Of a stretch of 12,184 bases of DNA, positions 8,760-12,184 are shown piece after piece. The notes under the pieces are model-generated. The model was not told the DNA's origin and made no database searches. It was given only the letters and a program-made list of their open reading frames with translations. This DNA is from Entamoeba invadens IP1 (taxonomy: Eukaryota > Evosea > Mastigamoebida > Endamoebidae), in contig NW_004440334.1 of assembly GCF_000330505.1 (NCBI RefSeq), forward strand, positions 6,111 through 18,294. Reading direction: 5' to 3'. Each line of letters opens with the position of its first letter. Positions within the stretch are counted from its first letter, which is position 1. Both the position numbers and the translations under genes were made by a program.

Positions 8760-9011
8760 TACAACATATTTATAAATTATATTTTTGACATTTTCCATAT
8801 AATTGTTTATGCCAGTCAACAAACATATGTTCTCAAATGGTTTTTGTTTGATTTTTTATTCTTTTAGTCCAAATATTTAAATATTTATTATTTTTATGGT
8901 TTGAATTTGTTTTTCAAGACCCTTTTGGTCTTATCATTTGAATAACTGCATAAAATGCAGTTTTGAGCAAATCATTTAAAACCTTCCTAAAACAGCTTAT
9001 TTATTTATATA

Positions 9012-9044
9012 AAGACCTGCGACATACTTGCACTAAGCGCCATA
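9012..9044. repeat. Left terminal inverted repeat of element C
   Basis: This patch is distinctly GC-richer than its surroundings and matches the reverse complement of 11159-11189. It overlaps a direct repeat: CATACTTGCACT at 9023-9034 and CATACCTGCACT at 9041-9052, 11 of 12 matching with an 18-bp period. Confidence 0.75.
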
Positions 9045-10688
9045 CCTGCACTGGCTTACGTGGCAATACCTTTTTACAAAAAAAACATGTACAAAATGAG
9101 ATAAAATGATTAAATAAAAAGAAGAGTTGATGGAAAAAACTTGGGAAAATTGAAATTTTATTTTAAAATTTATGAAGAAAAGAACGTATTAGAAAACAAA
9201 AATTATTTAATAGTTCGCTTAAATAATATAAAGATTTGAATTTAAACAATTTATAATACTAATTAAAGCATAGAATGGTATTTCGTTAGTTTCATTTTAT
9301 ATAAAGTTATAATAAAAAATGTGTAAATTTGAACATTTTTCTATTTATATAAATCAAATAAAAAACGAATTTAATAAAAGACTTGCATGCATATATTCGG
9401 AAAAAAAATGTTATTATTCATATTAAATTTTTTGGGGGGTTTATTTGTTCAATTTAATAAACTAAATATATCAATATTTAATACATTTTATTATAATAAT
9501 ATTATTCATTTTGAAAATAAAAACCGAAAAATGTTTTTAAAACGTCTTATGGAAATAAGATGTTCTAAAACAAATAAAATACAGAACTTATACTTGTATG
9601 AATAGTTTATTATAATTACACATTTTAATGATTTATTAACACTGTACTATTAATATTAAATCAGAATTTAAACAAATTAATTTTAATAATTTGTTATTTA
9701 GAATTGTATTTATATAATAATTTATAACTTATTGAAAAACAATCCAAACCAAACCCACATTAAAAAAAATCAATTACAATATTGAAACTTTCTTAAATTT
9801 TAAATTGATTATATATTTTAAACAAAAATTATGGGTTTAATATATTATTTAATGGAAAAAATAATATATTATAACTTAATGAACAATATTTGATAATTCT
9901 TGGATTTTTTATAACAAAACATACAAAAACAAACAACAACACAACAATAACCAAAAACATACAAAATTAAAACACGTTTTTAATATAAAAGTAAATTTTA
10001 TAGAAGAAAACACAACCAGTAGTCAATTACATTATATTAAACATTGTAGAAATTGAACACCATATGCCAAATAAATGTTAATTTCAGATGACCTTACCAA
10101 CGTTAAATCTTCAATTGTTTCATTTTTGTTTTTTCATATATTTTTAAAGCTACAATGACTTGAAGCTATCAAATACTGCACTCTTAATTGTTATCAGAAG
10201 TCAGTTTCTTCATTCACATGAACAATTTTTATATTCAGTGTTGTTAATAATGGAAATTATTTTTTATTTGTTATGTTATGAGTCTTTGTTCGCTTTTTGA
10301 TTGATATTTATTATCATGTTTATTATTTTATTTTAATAAATTTATTAATATTTATAATAAATGAGCAATGATATTTTATTTGTTTTTTTGTAACTTCTCT
10401 CAACCATTGTGACTATTCAATATATTTTTGTTGATCAAGTGATTAACACAAAATGATGATTTATCATTTATTATGTTAATTATTAAGATATTGTTATTAT
10501 TTATTCTTCGTATAAAACCAATCTTTAAGTTGTAGTCAGTCGGGCTATATATTCAAATGTTTTTATGTGTCTTGGAATCACCAATCGTGTTTTGTGATAA
10601 TCAACATGATAAGTTTCGGAATAATGCCGTTTATATAGCCAGAATAATTAAAATATGATTAAAAACACTTTCAGATTCTTATAAAAAG

Positions 10689-10711
10689 ATGTGTCATTTT
10701 AAATGACACAT
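10689..10711. repeat. Perfect 11-bp hairpin in element C
   Basis: ATGTGTCATTT (10689-10699), one T, then AAATGACACAT (10701-10711). A nearly loopless palindrome like this is more likely a protein-binding site or cruciform than an RNA hairpin. No gene lies beside it. Confidence 0.6.
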
Positions 10712-10861
10712 GTTGTTATTTTTTGTTGTTGGTTATGTTTTAAGTAAATTTTTTATTCTAATTATACTACCACTTATGATGTGGGTTTAATTGTCCAGTT
10801 TCATTATAAAATAATCGTATAGATTGGAGTTATGATACATCATGTTTATTCTGTTTTAGAA

Positions 10862-10887
10862 AGATATGTTTAAGAACAAACATATCT
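10862..10887. repeat. Perfect 10-bp hairpin in element C
   Basis: AGATATGTTT (10862-10871), loop AAGAAC, then AAACATATCT (10878-10887). It lies about 150 bp to the right of the previous hairpin, in the right part of element C. Confidence 0.55.
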
Positions 10888-11158
10888 CATCATTTTTCTT
10901 GTTTTTTTAATAAATTATTTGCCCATTATTAGAATTGAAATGATGTTTAGTTTATAAACGGGGTTGATGTTTTGTTATTTCTTAAATTTTTCCTAATAGA
11001 TTTATGAAAAAGAAAAATCTAAAAGATGGTTCTACAAGTTAATAATGTGTTTTATTGGTCAAAACAAAGATTCAATATTTAAAGTAATTTAATTTAAAAA
11101 TAATGAGTTTTTTCTCTTTTTCTTATAACAAATTTTATGTTTTTTGTTTTTATTGTTA

Positions 11159-11189
11159 TATGGGCAAGTGCACGTATGTCACAGGTCTT
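11159..11189. repeat. Right terminal inverted repeat of element C
   Basis: Reads TATGGGCAAGTGCACGTATG then TCACAGGTCTT, the inverted counterpart of the left end. It has only one copy of the CATAC-GCACT unit, so the two ends are not equal. Confidence 0.75.
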
Positions 11190-11191
11190 TA

Positions 11192-11459
11192 GTTAAAATG
11201 AGTTACTTTATGACCAGGTGAATTAATAATATAATAAATAGTTTTATAAATATAAATAGTTTATAAAAATACCAATTTATAATTGGAAAAAATCTTAAAA
11301 TATTTGTTTTAATAAACAGTAAAATACACCAAATAACAAATTCTAACTTATTATTCAAAAAACTAAAAACAACAATAAAATATAAACATAAACAACAAAC
11401 CTTTTAAAAAAAATAAACTAAATTTTATTTGAGTTTGTTCTTATTTTATTTTGATTATT
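11192..11459. other. AT-rich stretch right of element C
   Basis: No reading frame, RNA or repeat is recognised between the right end of element C and the degenerate frame that follows. Confidence 0.5.
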
Positions 11460-11834
11460 ACACGTCATAATCCGTTGTTTATTACCGAGTTAATTAAAGA
11501 CACCGAATATAATAAAGTATAAACAATTATATTAATGTTTGAAGCTGTAAAAGACAATTCAAAAAATCTCGACACACATTTGTATGAAAGATAAAACAAC
11601 ATTTATGGGAAGACAAATCAAAGCACTCAACCACAAGTCTTAACACTTGAAACCAATGCACCAGTTTACATTCTTGAGCAAATGTTTGTTGCTTTGCTCA
11701 AAAAGAATATTGCTGAAATCATAATATGAGCCGAAACTGTTAAAAAGAATATTTAGATAATCTCAACAATAGAAGGTCGAGATTATATGACACAAAAAGG
11801 TCACATTAAAAGATTTGAAAAAAACTATAAATAA
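11460..11834 (+). pseudogene. Degenerate reading frame of unknown family
   Basis: One rightward frame reads as protein-like sequence for about 125 codons interrupted by only a few stops: TAA at 11499-11501, TAA at 11592-11594, TGA at 11727-11729, TAG at 11754-11756 and a final TAA at 11832-11834. A possible ATG is at 11535. Recognisable protein-like stretches include LIKDTEYNKV, TLETNAPVYILEQMFVALL and TIEGRDYMTQKGHIKRFEKN. The composition is richer in G and C than the DNA to the left, as for the chaperone relic beside it. I do not recognise the family. It may be a decayed host gene or part of a mobile element. The low stop count could still be chance, so this is a tentative call. Confidence 0.4.
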
Positions 11835-11889
11835 AAGGGTATGAATGTGATTAATTTGAAAATGATATTTCTGGCTAGAGACCAAATTA

Positions 11890-12184
11890 ACAACTCTTGA
11901 AAAAGTTGCCAAGATTACAAACAATCAAAAAACGCGTACGTAATGAAGTTGACTGTTTCATTTTCTTCCATATGTGGAACACCAGTCATTTAACACTTGT
12001 AAGTGAGCATTTGCAGTTTCATCAAACAGAGCAATGCTGTATGGTCTTTTTCTGACTGCTCTGCAAGTGCCTTTGCAAGCTCCGTCTTGTCAACACCACT
12101 TGGTCAAAGGAACATGAATGACTTGGTTGATTATTTTTCCGAGCATGGACAACTTCTGCCTCTCAGAATATTTCCAACAACTCT
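11890..12184 (-). pseudogene. Hsp101/ClpB-type AAA+ disaggregase, fragment of second ATPase domain
   Basis: ClpB/Hsp101 proteins are hexameric ATPases that pull apart aggregated protein. Reading leftward from the window edge, I see the linker block SERQKLSMLGKIINQ (from 12167), then SFMFL-stop-PSGVDKTELAKALA, the Walker A region of the second ATPase domain (GPTGVGKTELAKALA-like in the family). Here the first Gly is a TGA stop (12106-12104) and the Gly before Lys is Asp (12091-12089). Next come AVRKRPYSIALFDETANAH with the Walker B LFDE (12029-12018), QVLND, then in shifted frames MEENETVNF and IVCNLGN (11922-11905). About 25 codons are missing between linker and Walker A, and about 50 between Walker A and AVRKRPYS, including the pore-loop segment. 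It is clearly dead. The rest of the gene lies beyond the edge, if it exists. Confidence 0.88.

Larger units (their letters stand above)
9012..11189. mobile_element. Element C: 2178-bp non-coding TA-flanked element
   Basis: The left end begins AAGACCTGCGACATAC and the right end, reverse-complemented, begins AAGACCTGTGACATAC. The inverted match extends about 31-33 bp, through TGCACT to CCATA, with few mismatches. TA flanks both ends exactly (9010-9011 and 11190-11191). The interior is AT-rich and contains no transposase motif. The longest open frame (9387-9605, 72 residues) is rich in Phe, Ile, Asn and Leu as expected from AT-rich DNA, and I do not call it a gene. It is therefore most likely a non-autonomous element moved by an unseen Tc1/mariner-type transposase. 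Confidence 0.75.

Noticed and set aside
9387..9605. Rightward 72-residue open frame with ATG in element C
   Set aside because: Composition is fully explained by AT-rich DNA, with no motif or neighbouring support.

Overview
This is a very AT-rich, gene-poor eukaryotic window that reads as a transposon graveyard. No intact protein-coding gene is visible. The recognisable coding remnants are two decayed Tc1/mariner-type transposases, a decayed ClpB/Hsp101-type chaperone fragment at the right edge, and one unrecognised degenerate reading frame. Everything points to a protist-type nuclear genome: TA-dinucleotide target sites, cut-and-paste elements with inverted ends, and an Hsp101 relic (a family generally absent from animals). 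An Entamoeba-like or comparable AT-rich protist is my best guess. The sequence does not prove it, and Dictyostelium-like or anaerobic-fungus-like genomes stay possible.

Layout. 1-~260 is a GC-rich island, sharply different from the rest, with a nested hairpin at 95-238 and possibly the edge of a leftward gene at 1-75. 261-1018 is featureless AT-rich DNA. 1019-3202 is bounded by a 10-bp inverted repeat and a TTA duplication and is probably a non-coding DNA transposon (element A). 3725-4767 is a rightward Tc1/mariner transposase pseudogene with frameshifts, stops and its first catalytic Asp changed to Asn. 5158-6859 is a complete but dead Tc1/mariner element: TA duplication, long inverted ends and a leftward transposase relic with catalytic spacing DD33E, carrying a 16-bp perfect palindrome in its C-terminal part. 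7770-8759 (element B, 990 bp) and 9012-11189 (element C, 2178 bp) are non-coding elements with inverted ends flanked by TA. 11460-11834 is a degenerate reading frame of unknown family, and 11890-12184 is the leftward Hsp101 relic.

How it fits together. At least four separate elements, plus the first transposase relic, sit within about 10 kb. Three have matched TA duplications, so a Tc1/mariner-type integration machinery is the common theme. The non-coding elements A, B and C have no transposase and would need one supplied in trans. Their end sequences differ from each other and from the DD33E element, so each may belong to a different transposase family. None of the boundaries was checked against other genomic copies.
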